A stretch of DNA of 64,000 bases from Mixophyes australis (Eukaryota; Chordata; Amphibia; Anura; Limnodynastidae). The DNA lies in contig JAVHZZ010000008.1 of NCBI GenBank assembly GCA_036250195.1, forward strand, positions 14,844,434-14,908,433. The letters run 5' to 3'. The notes under the pieces were generated by a model. The model saw only the letters and a list, made by a program, of their open reading frames with translations, did not search any database and was not told the DNA's origin. The position numbers were made by a program, and so were the translations under genes. This document shows positions 1 through 10,487 of this stretch, in pieces. How positions within the stretch are numbered: position 1 is the first letter of the stretch; every line of letters starts with the position of its first letter.

Positions 1-1640
1 GTGTCAAGTTCCTAAACACACGACAGAGAAGCACGTAGGAAGCTACAAAGAAAGATGAATTTACTTAATACAAGTTGCATGAGGCCACATACAAAATAAA
101 ACACTTAATTTTTTACTTTTAATGGTCGGTCCGTGCACATATGCCATAAGTATAAAGGGTGACTGTGTGTGTGGGCAGCAGTCTGTTTTTTTTTATCTAT
201 AATTGTACTTGCTACCTGCTCACAGTGTAGGGAGTTGTTTTGTGAGCTGGATCAATATTCATGAGAATGCTGACTCTCCCTTCACTACCCCCTTTGTTCC
301 TCATGGTTTCTTTATTTTCGGTGGAAAGTTGATATAATGCCAACTAGTGACACTGGTAGGTGGCTACTATATCCAGGCAAGTTGTGGTCACCACTTTCCA
401 TTAGAACTTGATGTGTTTCCCGGTACACAGTTGCCTCCAGGTCTTGTATACACGACTATAGTCCATACTTGTCTACTCTCCCGGAAAGTCCAGCAAGCTC
501 CCGAATTTCTAGGATTCCACCCAGAAGAGCAGACACTCTCCTGGATCCCAGTGGAAGCAATGCTACGGAATTTGCTGGCGCTATATAAATAAATGATGAT
601 GATGAATGCTGCAAATTGTGACAGGGTGTGGGGCTCTGGTGATGCGATGACCTACCCGGAATCTCCCGCAGAGGAGACAGCAGAAATTGTCAAGAACGCT
701 ATAGTCGCTAACCTATATGGCTTCAGTTAGAGGGCGAGCATAATCAAGCAAACTGGGTCACATCCTATCAGTCAAAATAGTACCAAATCAGTAGGCAGTG
801 GACAGGGTCGATAAAAAGGCAAAAGATCAAGGTGGGTGGCAAGGTTCAATAGTTCGGTACAAAGCACGGGGATGTCAACTATATTTCCAGATAAACAATA
901 GCACCCAGGTCAACAAACAGACCCTATAACGGGGGCCTAGGCGATGCCAGGTCCGTACTTATATCGGTGCAGAGTGCCATTTGTAGCAAACGTCAGACAA
1001 CGCGTCCACACCATTTAACAAATGACTATTGGTTCAGCCCAAAAAATGTCTGCTGTGTGTAAATCATGTGCAGACTTTAACATATATACAATTCTAGGAG
1101 TTTATTCTCCCCATGGAGCAGCAAGTGGGATCTCTGAAACCAGAAACAAGGAGCCTGTGTTACTTCTCTATCAAACGTTATGTATGTGTCTTGATTCTCT
1201 CTTTTGCTTTTACTGAATGTTATCCATTATGAAGACTAATAACTAATGGGACAAAGGAAGAGCCTATGTATTTACTATAGACAGGACCGGTAAGAGCAAT
1301 AGGTGAATGTAGTATTTGGAGAATGTAAAACCAAACAAAAATCTAACCAGAAGTCCATATAAAATAACCCTGAACTAAACAGCACTTCCACCTAAACAGC
1401 CAAAAATAAACCTCCCCCATTACTCATGCTTGGCCATTCTTGGAGACACCAGAATTTTAAGGATTTCTCCTGGACTCCCTGGAGAGCACGACACCCTCCC
1501 CGATCCCACCCACTTACCCAGGGAAGTGGACGGGGCTTCACGAAGTGATTCACCACAATTTGTGTCATTATGGCAGCCTGCTGTGTGATGACACAAATCG
1601 TGGCATTTTACGGCTGTGGGTGGAGCTATAACAAGATGAT
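1..1640. other. non-coding region upstream of the minisatellites
   Basis: No exon or credible frame. It contains a SINE 3' tail (560-606) and, at 1428-1640, a decayed piece of the hAT-like family seen intact at 11572-11862: TTCTCCTGGACTCCCTGGAG resembles that copy's CTCCTGGACTCCCGGGAGAG. The rest shows nothing I recognise. Confidence 0.5.
560..606 (+). mobile_element. SINE 3' tail fragment
   Basis: It matches the common tail GGCGCTATATAAATAAATGA followed by (TGA)n, as in the longer copies at 23839 and 36665. Confidence 0.6.
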
Positions 1641-1646
1641 TGTGTT

Positions 1647-1655
1647 GTCACCACC

Positions 1656-1686
<31 letters not shown>

Positions 1687-1694
1687 ACACACAC
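1647..1694. repeat. (C)n(CA)n microsatellite
   Basis: A run of about 19 C is followed by about 11 CA units. Confidence 0.95.
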
Positions 1695-1752
1695 CTGCTC
1701 CTCCTACAGAGAAAGTTGGATAGTATTCTAACTTACTGTAATTAAATATGTT

Positions 1753-2998
1753 GGTGTAGTGTCCTATGTCTGTATAGAGTGTAATTGAATTGTATTATGC
1801 TCATGTCCAGTGGTCAGGTCATGTTGGGGGTGTAGTGTCCTATGTCAGTATATAGTGTAATAGAATTGTATTATGCTCATGTCCAGTGGTCAGGTCATGT
1901 TGGGGGTGTAGTGTCCTATGTCTGTATAGAGTGTAATTGAATTGTATTATGCTCATGTCCAGTGGTCAGGTCATGTTGGAGGTGTAGTGTCCTATGTCTG
2001 TATACAGTGTAATAGAATTGTATTATGATCATGTCCAGTGGTCAGGTCATGCTGGGGATGTAGTGTCCTATGTCTGTATATAGTGTAATAGAATTGTATT
2101 ATGATCATGTCCAGTGGTCAGGTCATGTTGGGGGTGTAGTGTCCTAGGTCTGTATACAGTGTAATAGAATTGTATTATGCTCATGTCCAGTGGTCAGGTC
2201 ATGTTGAGGGTGTAGTGTCCTATGTCTGTATACAGTGTAATAGAATTGTATTATGATCATGTCCAGTGGTCAGGTCATGTTGGGGGTGTAGTGTCCTATG
2301 TCTGTATACAGTGTAATAGAATTGTATTATGATCATGTCCAGTGGTCAGGTCATGTTGGAGGTGTAGTGTCCTATGTCTGTATAGAGTGTAATTGAATTG
2401 TATTATGCTCATATCCAGTGGTCAGGTCATGTTGGGGGTGTAGTGTCCTATGTCTGTATATAGTGTAATAGAATTGTATTATGCTCATGTCCAGTGGTCA
2501 GGTCATGTTGGGGGTGTAGTGTCCTATGTCTGTATAGAGTGTAATTGAATTGTATTATGCTCATGTCCAGTGGTCAGGTCATGTTGGAGGTGTAGTGTCC
2601 TATGTCTGTATACAGTGTAATAGAATTGTATTATGATCATGTCCAGTGGTCAGGTCATGTTGGGGGTGTAGTGTCCTATGTCTGTATACAGTATAATAGA
2701 ATTGTATTATGATCATGTCCAGTGGTCAGTTCATGTTGGGGGTGTAGTGTCCTATGTCTGTATACAGTGTAATAGAATTGTATTATGATCATGTCCAGTG
2801 GTCAGGTCATGTTGGGGGTGTAGTGTCCTAGGTCTGTATACAGTGTAATAGAATTGTATTATGATCATGTCCAGTGGTCAGGTCATGTTGGGGGTGTAGT
2901 GTCCTATGTTTGTATAGAGTGTAATAGAATTGTATTATGATCATGTCCAGTGGTCAGGTCATGTTGGGGGTGTAGTGTCCTATGTCTGTATAGTGTAA
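1753..2998. repeat. 76-bp minisatellite, about 16 copies
   Basis: The unit starts GGTGTAGTGTCCTATGTCTG. Successive starts at 1753, 1829 and 1905 give a 76-bp period. Copies differ by single bases (TATAGAG/TATACAG/TATATAG, GCTCATG/GATCATG). The variant combinations recur in blocks, which suggests duplication of several units at a time. Confidence 0.95.
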
Positions 2999-4567
2999 TA
3001 AAATATTGACAATCATGAAACAGCCACAAGACCACGTGCTGGTAACGTGGATGGAATGAAGGTGGGCTCAGTCTCTGCATGCAGGGCCGACACGACCATT
3101 AAGAGAACCTACACTGAGCACCTAATGCTGACATGAGAGGCAGCCAACGGCTTCGGCTTCTAGTCCTTCGTGTCAGTGTTATGCTGGGACTGTGACGCTG
3201 AACTATGATGTCACAGCCAAGGACATGGATAATCTTCCTGGCTCGGGATATAATGCGTCACGTGGACAAGTAGAAATTCTCTTATATTCATTTGGAAACT
3301 TTATAATATCAGCTAAATCCCAAATGTTGCAGTAAGTGTTTTAGCAGTTAGACATTTGGGACCACAGACAGCCCTGAAGCTGAGATCTCTTCCTCCTCCC
3401 CCACAGGAATATATTTAGTGTAACCAAATAGATTCTATTCTATCTAACTTGGATACAACTCATATCGGGGAAGCTAATTACATGTTATACTCAAAGTTTG
3501 TCTGTGGTGGAACTACAAGCCCCAAAATGACCTCCCAGCCTCAGGGAAGCCAATCTATGCTAGCCTTGGGCAACCTTTGTCTCTTTAGCTGTTGTGTTAC
3601 TACAAGTCCCAGCATACACATCTCTGGCTGGCAAGGCAAGCTGAAACTTGTAGTTCTCCAACGGCTCTACACCTTTCCGCTGTGAAGAAATCTCTGCAAA
3701 TAGCAGATTTTTTTTAAATTTGTTTTGATGAAAGAAACATAGTACAACCAATCAGCACACAGAACAGACATAGATAAGGAAAGTACAGCGTCTTATCAGT
3801 TCCACACGACATTATGATCAAACTGAGAACTAATATTGAAAAATGTCAAATGATGCCAGGTATGCGCAGTATATACATGCGGGGACATATTATGAATACA
3901 GAGAAACAAACATCCACTTCCTCTGTGACCGCATTGTGTGGCTAAACATAGATTTCCGACCGTTACTTGTCTACATGACCGGGAGTACGGCTTAACTCTC
4001 TCCGCTCTTCCTACAGCCACATGCACTATATATTGATTTATTGCATCCTGTACTAATATATTCATTTCTCCAGTCTGGTCTTCAACAGTTATATACTCTT
4101 GGTTGACAAATAAGCTTGGTCAAGTCTGCAGCCTCCATAGACTCCGCCATCCCCAGTTAGCTGCTAAACAATCTTAAGTATCCTCGCAGACTACTGGTAA
4201 TATCAACTAGCTCTTGTCAGCAACAAGGAATCCTGAAGCCCCTCGCTTCAACAGAGGCTCATATCATGGAGGCTTAGGGTCCACTTGTGAGGCCAAGGAG
4301 TGTTGGTGACAGCTAAGGGCACCACTACCTCGTCCCCCTACCCAACATGAACCCAGACGACAAGCAACCCCCCCATTAGAATCCTGGCCCTAGGATAAGC
4401 ATATAATAATTGGACCTATTTCTTGAATAAACGGCCAAATCAAAATTTGTATCCATGATGCGTGTAATATTTATGGCGGTGGATCTCGCGGGCATAATCC
4501 CAGTCTGATCAGAGTATGCTATAGCGTTTATAATCTAGTGGCCCGGACCTCTGCAAGGATATTGGGG
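2999..4567. other. non-coding interval
   Basis: No exon seen. Within it, 3510-3690 carries CTACAAGTCCCAGCAT and a partly inverted AAACTTGTAGTTCT, like a decayed hAT-type element. The remainder is unassigned. Confidence 0.45.
3510..3690. mobile_element. decayed hAT-like MITE
   Basis: GGAACTACAAGCCCC at the left and AAACTTGTAGTTCTCC at the right form imperfect inverted ends. The inner ACTACAAGTCCCAGCAT is typical of an old vertebrate hAT repeat. Confidence 0.4.
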
Positions 4568-4898
4568 GTCTATTCATTATAGGGACAAGAGCCCCAAATC
4601 CAATGAAAATGGTGATTGTTTGTGCTGACAGCCCCCTGCGATAGCAGAGCATGGGGAAACCAGTGGTACCTGTCCACTGATTGCAGTCGCCATCTCAGGA
4701 TAGCGATTGCAGCAGCGATAGAGAATAAAATGCTTTATTTAATGAAATGACATTTTTCAATTTAAAAAAATTATTTTTTAACTATTTTTTCCAATATTTT
4801 TAAAACATTTTTAGAATCTACTAGTGGAGGCCCGCGGCCGGGCATCCGGTGCACTGCCCTTGTGTGACCTGGCAATCATAGGTCACTCATTCACAGCG

Positions 4899-4997
4899 TG
4901 CCCTTCTGCTCCACGGGAGGTTTCTGTCCTCCCTGAGCTCGCCTTAGGACACCTGCGTTACGGTTTGACAGGTGTACCGCCCCAGTCAAACTCCCCA
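4899..4997 (-). pseudogene. 28S rRNA-derived segment
   Basis: On the minus strand these 99 bases read TGGGGAGTTTGACTGGGGCG through CACCTGTCAAAC, CTAAGGCGAGCTCAGGGAGG to GTGGAGCAGAAGGGCA. That is 28S rRNA domain V, next to the peptidyl transferase centre. I see one difference from the vertebrate sequence as I remember it (CAAACCG for CAAACGG). The match stops sharply on both sides. On the minus strand the following sequence becomes A-rich (4820 down to 4750), as in a retroposed copy. Confidence 0.85.
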
Positions 4998-5060
4998 GCG
5001 CAGAGGCAAGTCTCTGCGTACCGCTGTCAGCCGGTGTTTCCGCGGAGCTGAGTGTTTTTT

Positions 5061-5337
5061 GAGATGCGTGCGATATTCTCTTCTATCACTGCTTTTTGTT
5101 AGGCTGGGTACAGCAGTTGGTCAAAAAATCTAGGTCGTGGCAGCTTTGGTCAATCCCTCCAATAACTTAACCTTTTTTTCCCCTATAGGCCTTTTTTAAT
5201 ATTATTAATTTGGATTATTGAACCTCTAACATTATTAGCAACACTAAAAGTTTTATTAACTCCCCTCAAATTCCTCTAGTTCTTTTTCTATTGCTGCCAG
5301 GGAGTAATTTATATCCAGCTAGTATGAACTTACTCCT
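5061..5337. other. non-coding, nothing recognised
   Basis: Unique A/T-rich sequence between the 28S-derived segment and the next MITE. Confidence 0.5.
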
Positions 5338-5339
5338 GG

Positions 5340-5499
5340 GAGTATATTTACTTAACTGCAGGTTTGAAAAAGTGGAGATGTTGCCTATAGCAACCAATCA
5401 GATTCTAGCTGTCATTTTGTACAATGTACTAAATAAATGATAACTAGAATGTGATTGGTTGCTAGAGGCAACATCTCCACATTTTAGTAAATATACCCT
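5340..5499. mobile_element. MITE, AACCAATCAGATTCTAGC family, copy 1
   Basis: A near-palindrome. The left arm has AAAAAGTGGAGATGTTGCCT and GCAACCAATCAGATTCTAGC; the right arm is their complement (GATTGGTTGCTAGAGGCAAC). It starts and ends with TATATTTACT and AGTAAATATA. Five copies of the family lie in this window. Confidence 0.85.
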
Positions 5500-6890
5500 A
5501 TCTTCCCCAATAATACATAGTGGTATTAAAGCCCCAGATAATTACTAGGACTTCAGGGAACGAAGAAATAATCTTTGCACTTTTCTTAATCACATGTTTA
5601 TTATACGCTGGTAGAATATATTCCATCTGTAAGGGAATTACCAGCATTTGCATATTAATGCCCCCTATATGTCCTTCCAAGCACAAGGAGACGCCAGTGC
5701 AAGATGTTCAACGTCTAACATAAATGCAAGTTATGGCCATGTGCTGTGCATCAATTTTGCACCAAGAGGCTCTGTATAACCAAATTTGATTCCTTTATAA
5801 TGTCAAAAGGTCAAGAGCTACTAACATTTAAAATATTTCAGTTGGAGACGGATGTGACAATGAATTATTATTACATTGTGTAAAAACAAACTTTACTAGA
5901 GATGTTGTAGCGTTAGTGAGTGTCAGAGAATTTCCTGCGGATCAGCCCGGGATCAAGGGGGCAGAAATCCGGTGGGAGTAACAGTGACTGAGTGGCTTCT
6001 AATTCAGACTACAGGAGATAACATTGGAATTTGGAATTTGCAAACAAAACAAAAGAATTGTGATAACAATTCTGACTGGTGGTGAATTCACTGGTTCTCC
6101 ATGTAGCCTTCCACCTAGGACAACAGAAATCCCTATGAATATGTACGGTGCATTATTATTTCACCGTCCGTATGCGATTGGTTGGAACATTTCTCTGCAA
6201 GACCGATGTCTCAATAAACGTCAGATGCACATAGGGCATTGTAAAGAGGACACTTCCCCAAAAAATTTCCTGGACACTTTACATGAGAGTAGGCACCTTT
6301 GACCTCAGCATGGTAAGGATGGTCCCAATTAAAAAGCCCCTTATAAACGGTTGCACTTATTTCCTGTACCCCTGTAAAATTAACATATATCTCCTCTCCC
6401 AAACTCCATAGTTCCCAGGGGCTGGCTGGCAAATTTTAGCCTGGGAACATATTAAAGGACGAAAAATGCAGGTAGACCAGTGACCCAGCCAATGATGGGA
6501 CCAACCCAGGGGTCAGATGCCCCTCCCAGTCAGCCCCTCACTGCTCCGCTACGGTCTTAGATGATTTTTCCTGGCAGAAGTGTAGACTTGGAAGAGTTTT
6601 TTAGGAAATCCAATATAAGGTGTGGTGTAAGACACAGATCACGGTTAAGGTCAATGGAACTTTCATTTATTTTTTCCAAGATGGTGCAAATCTCCTTATT
6701 CACTTTTGTAGTTTTCGTCTAAGGTCAGAGACTCAAACACTTGTAGGAGAAGAAGGAGACACCCAACAGAATTACCTGAATAACTAAACCCTGAACTGAA
6801 ATATTTTATTCCCAAGCAGGATCTGCAAAGAGCTGCCTATAGGACTCCAGCTGATAACGTAAAAGAACTAGAGAACAGTGTGACCAATTA
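5500..6890. other. non-coding interval
   Basis: No exon, tandem repeat or transposon signature recognised. Short open frames here have no recognisable protein content. Confidence 0.5.
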
Positions 6891-7953
6891 AGTAACCAGG
6901 AAAGGACTGTGGTAACCAGGAAAAGACTGTGGTAACCAGGAAAGCACTGTGGTAACCAGGAAAGCACTGTGGTAACCAGGAAAGGACTGTGATAACCAGG
7001 AAAGGACTGTGGTAACCAGGAAAGGACTGTGGTAACCAGGAAAGGACTGTAATAAACAGGAAAGGACAGTGGTAACCAGGAAAGGACTGTGGTAACGAGG
7101 AAATTACTGCGATAACCAGGAAAGGACAGTGGTAACCAGGAAAGCACTGTGGTAACCAGGAAAGGACTGTGATAACCAGGAAAGGACTTTGGTAACCAGG
7201 AAAGGACTGTGGTAACGAGGAAAGGACTGTGATAACCAGGAAAGGACAGTGGTAACGAGGAAAGGACTGTGGTAACGAGGAAAGGACTGTGGTAACCAGG
7301 AAAGCACTGTGGTAACCAGGAAAGCACTGTGGTAACGAGGAATGGACTGTGGTAATGAGGAAAGGACTGTGATAACCAGGTAAGCACTGTGGTAACCAGG
7401 AAAGGACAGTGGTAACCAGGAAAGCACTGTGATAACCAGGAAAGCACTGTGGTAATGAGGAAAGGACTGTGATAACCAGGAAAGCACTGTGGTAACCAGG
7501 AAAGGACTGTGATAACCAGAAAAGCACTGTGGTAACCAGGAAAGGACAGTGGTAACCAGGAAAGGACTGTGGTAACGAGGAAAGGACTGTGGTAACGAGG
7601 AAAGGACTGTGGTAACCAGGAAAGGACAGTGGTAACGAGGAAAGCACTGTGATAACCAGGAAAGCACTGTGGTAACCAGGAAAGGACTGTGATAACCAGG
7701 AAAGCACTGTGGTAACCAGGAAAGGACAGTGGTAACCAGGAAAGCACTGTGATAACCAGGAAAGCACTGTGGTAACGAGGAAAGGACTGTGATAACCAGG
7801 AAAGCACTGTGGTAACCAGGAAAGGACTGTGATAACCAGGAAAGCACTGTGGTAACCAGGAAAGGACTGTGGTAACCAGGAAAGGACTGTGGTAACCAGG
7901 AAAGGACTGTGATAACCAGGAAAGCACTGTGGTAACCAGGAAAGGACTTTGGT
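6891..7953. repeat. 20-bp minisatellite, 53 copies without indels
   Basis: The unit is GGTAACCAGGAAAGGACTGT. The period stays exactly 20 bp through the whole array. Units vary at a few fixed positions: GGTAAC/GATAAC, CCAGG/CGAGG, AAAGG/AAAGC, CTGT/CAGT. On the minus strand the unit has almost no stop trinucleotide in any frame, so three long frames stay open across it. They are not taken as genes. Confidence 0.97.
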
Positions 7954-9120
7954 TAGTTCTTACTCAACTTTCCTTGGTGGATTATAGAATCCACTGTCAT
8001 CCCTATTTTAATGTGTTCGCCATGCAAGGTTTTCTACAGGATGGTTTCCTTAGGCCGTCCAGTCTGTACAACAATGTCTGTGTGTTTATATTATGCTATT
8101 ATTGACCATCATACTGTGTAGATAGTTGTTTATTTTTTTGCTAATGTGGACACACTCGGATGCATACACTTTAGGGAAAACACATATGGCAGTGTCTCGC
8201 AGTTGTAGGTACTCCGTTGTTGTAGTTGTAGTGACTCGCTTGTTGTAGTTGTAGGTACTCCCTTGTTGGTATAGCTGCCCTTTTCTGCTGCTAATTTTGG
8301 TAAGAAAGTGACTGTCGAGGCAGCTGAGAAAAATATTCAAGTAGCTCAAATCCAACAAATAAAAATCGATTACACCCACTCATTTTTTTAAACACTATTT
8401 TTAACGTGTACTGTGTTCTGGTTTCCTTGGTTATTATAGACCTATTGTTAGTTTGTTTTACAAAAGTAACTTTTCATAAAAAAAACTGTTTGTAGCCATT
8501 GGGAGACAGTTCACTTTCCGATATTAAATGCAAACCAAGAAAACACAACATTTGCCGTAGCAGAGGTGACTTTCCAAGTCTCACAAAATCTGTTCTCCTT
8601 ATTCCTTGTGATCACATAGGTGTCTTGTTTTCTTCAGTGCAAGTAACATCTGTTCTCATATTGTCACCCCAACGAGACTAAATGGCAAGCTCTCCTGAGC
8701 AAGGCCATATCTACCGTCTGTCTCATGTCTCCGCATCCTCCTATGTACTTATGTTCTATCTATGATTTGTTACACCGACTGTCCGGCTCTGCAGAATTTT
8801 GTGACACCCTAAAAATAGACGCCGATGATGACTTTGTCATCTAGACTGGAAGTAGCCAGCTGCCAGCTAAATATATATGTGAGTCCTAATTAAAGGACTA
8901 AGTCAGACCCTGCATTATTTTAACACATCAACATTTCTATCCCAGTGGGTTTGTGCCTTATATACTCTGTAGCCAAATATCGCACTGGATGAGGTTATTA
9001 TAGTTCTATTAATCTGCAGTGCTTTCCTGAAGAAGGGTACTTCTGAAATGATGGTGGGTTGAATTAATTAGGATGTAGAGACTCGCTAACATTTGCTGTC
9101 TGTCAGCGCTGGGGGAAAGG
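7954..9120. other. non-coding interval with promoter candidate
   Basis: Nothing coding. It holds the MEF2, E-box and TATA-like cluster listed separately and otherwise unique sequence. Confidence 0.5.
8809..8877 (+). promoter_or_regulatory. possible NEXN muscle promoter motifs
   Basis: CTAAAAATAG (8809-8818) fits the MEF2 consensus, CAGCTG (8857-8862) is a myogenic-type E-box, and TAAATATATAT (about 8867-8877) is TATA-like. Near-CArG sequences lie downstream at 8956-8965 and 8973-8982. The position, 1.6 kb before the first coding exon of a muscle gene, is suitable. All of these motifs also occur by chance, so this is a candidate only. Confidence 0.25.
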
Positions 9121-9121
9121 A

Positions 9122-9809
9122 CAGTATCATGATGTGAGGAGGGGAATGGAGACCGCAGGAAGCCACAGACTGAAAGATATATAGTGCAAGGAGCAGGATC
9201 CTCCAGCAGCACAAAGTATATCAGGAGCTGAGTGATGTGTTAGTGAGAACAGGGCTGCATGTGACAAGGGCAGTGACATGATGTGAGGAGTGGAATGGAG
9301 GCAGCAGGAAGCCACAGAACTGAGAGTTATATAGTGGAAGGAGCAGGGTCCTCCAGCAGCACAGAGTATATCAGGAGATGAGTGATGTGTTAGTGAGGAC
9401 AGGGCTGCATGTGACAGGGGCAGTGACATGATGTGAGGAGTGGAATGGAGGCAGCAGTGGAATGGAGGCAGCAGGAAGCCACAGACTGAGAGTTATTTAG
9501 TGGAAGGAGCAGGGTCCCCAGCAGCACAGATTATATCAGGAGATGAGTGATGTGTTAGTGAGGACAGGGCTGCGTGTGACGGGGGCAGTGACATGATATG
9601 AGGAGGGGAATAGAGATAGCAGGAAGCCACAGACTGAAAGTTATATAGCGGAAAGAGCAGGGTCCTGTAACAGCACAGAGTATATCAGGAGATGAATGAT
9701 GTGTTAGTGAGGACAGAACTGCATGTGACAGGGGCAGTGACATGATGTGAGGAGGGGAATGGAGGCAGCAGGAAGCCACAGACTGAGAGTTATATAGTGG
9801 AAGGAGCAG
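9122..9809. repeat. about 149-bp minisatellite, 4.6 copies
   Basis: Repeat starts (CAGTGACATGATGTGAGGAG) fall at 9122, 9271, 9421, 9586 and 9735. The third unit is longer because GGAATGGAGGCAGCA is doubled inside it. Confidence 0.93.
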
Positions 9810-9950
9810 CAGGGGCGGATCTAGAAAACTACTGTACCCGGGGCGATTTAGGCCCCGCCCCTTTCTAACATCTTAGGCTGCCGACGGCTGCACACTATGT
9901 GCAGGTCCGTCCAGCCGTGACAGGCAGGGACAGTGTGCTGCCCGGCTGCT
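9810..9950 (+). mobile_element. decayed transposon starting CAGGGGCGGATCTAG
   Basis: CAGGGGCGGATCTAG followed by GGCCCCGCCCC resembles the 5' end of a common amphibian and fish repeat. The right end was not defined. Confidence 0.3.
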
Positions 9951-10404
9951 CTGATTAAGTAGTGATGTAAGACACCCGTCAAGCCGAGGGGAAGATTCTG
10001 ATGTAAAATGCACATTAAGTTAATTTCAATTATGGAACAAATTTGTTTTTTAATTTGTTTATTTTTAATAACAGCATAAATATTATTTTCCCAAATATAA
10101 AAATATTGACCCAATTTTGGTAAATGGATTTGCTCATCTCACTAAGCTGCCAATTATTATTTCAACATGAAAAGGATGAAACTCTGCAAGACGGAGACCA
10201 TGAAGGTGTAGAGGGTACAAATGTATAGGTCAAAAACCCTGCTGTCTGCGTGTTTAAACATCTGTCTATAACTTTATTGTTTAGTCTTTTTGAAATTGAA
10301 CAGCTCAGACTTTCTATATCGCTTTCATTCTGACCACTGAGCCAGACCAATAAATAAAATACAGGACCTGGAATAGCTTTACCTGATTTATATCCTCTTT
10401 TCAG

Positions 10405-10487
10405 GTTGAACCCTACAGAAATCTGATTAACGGGGCAACAGAAGGGAAGGGATACTAATCATGAATGACGTGGCCCAAAAGACGGAG
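10405..10487 (+). CDS. NEXN: NEXN exon with start codon (coding exon 1)
   Basis: The acceptor TCCTCTTTTCAG ends at 10404 and the donor GTAGGT starts at 10488. Bases 10405-10460 are 5' UTR. The ATG at 10461 opens MNDVAQKTE and ends in phase 0. The acceptor before the ATG shows that at least one non-coding exon lies upstream. Confidence 0.9.

Noticed and set aside
6806..7927. 373-, 299- and 247-aa frames on the minus strand with a 20-residue repeat
   Set aside because: They lie inside the 20-bp minisatellite, three frames overlap, and all arise because the unit lacks stop trinucleotides on that strand. There is no splice or start context and no known family.
6891..7953. CRISPR-like array
   Set aside because: The repeats are head to tail with no unique spacers, in a vertebrate genome. 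It is a minisatellite.
9127..9779. 100-aa and 74-aa minus-strand frames
   Set aside because: They repeat the same peptide because they lie inside the 149-bp minisatellite.
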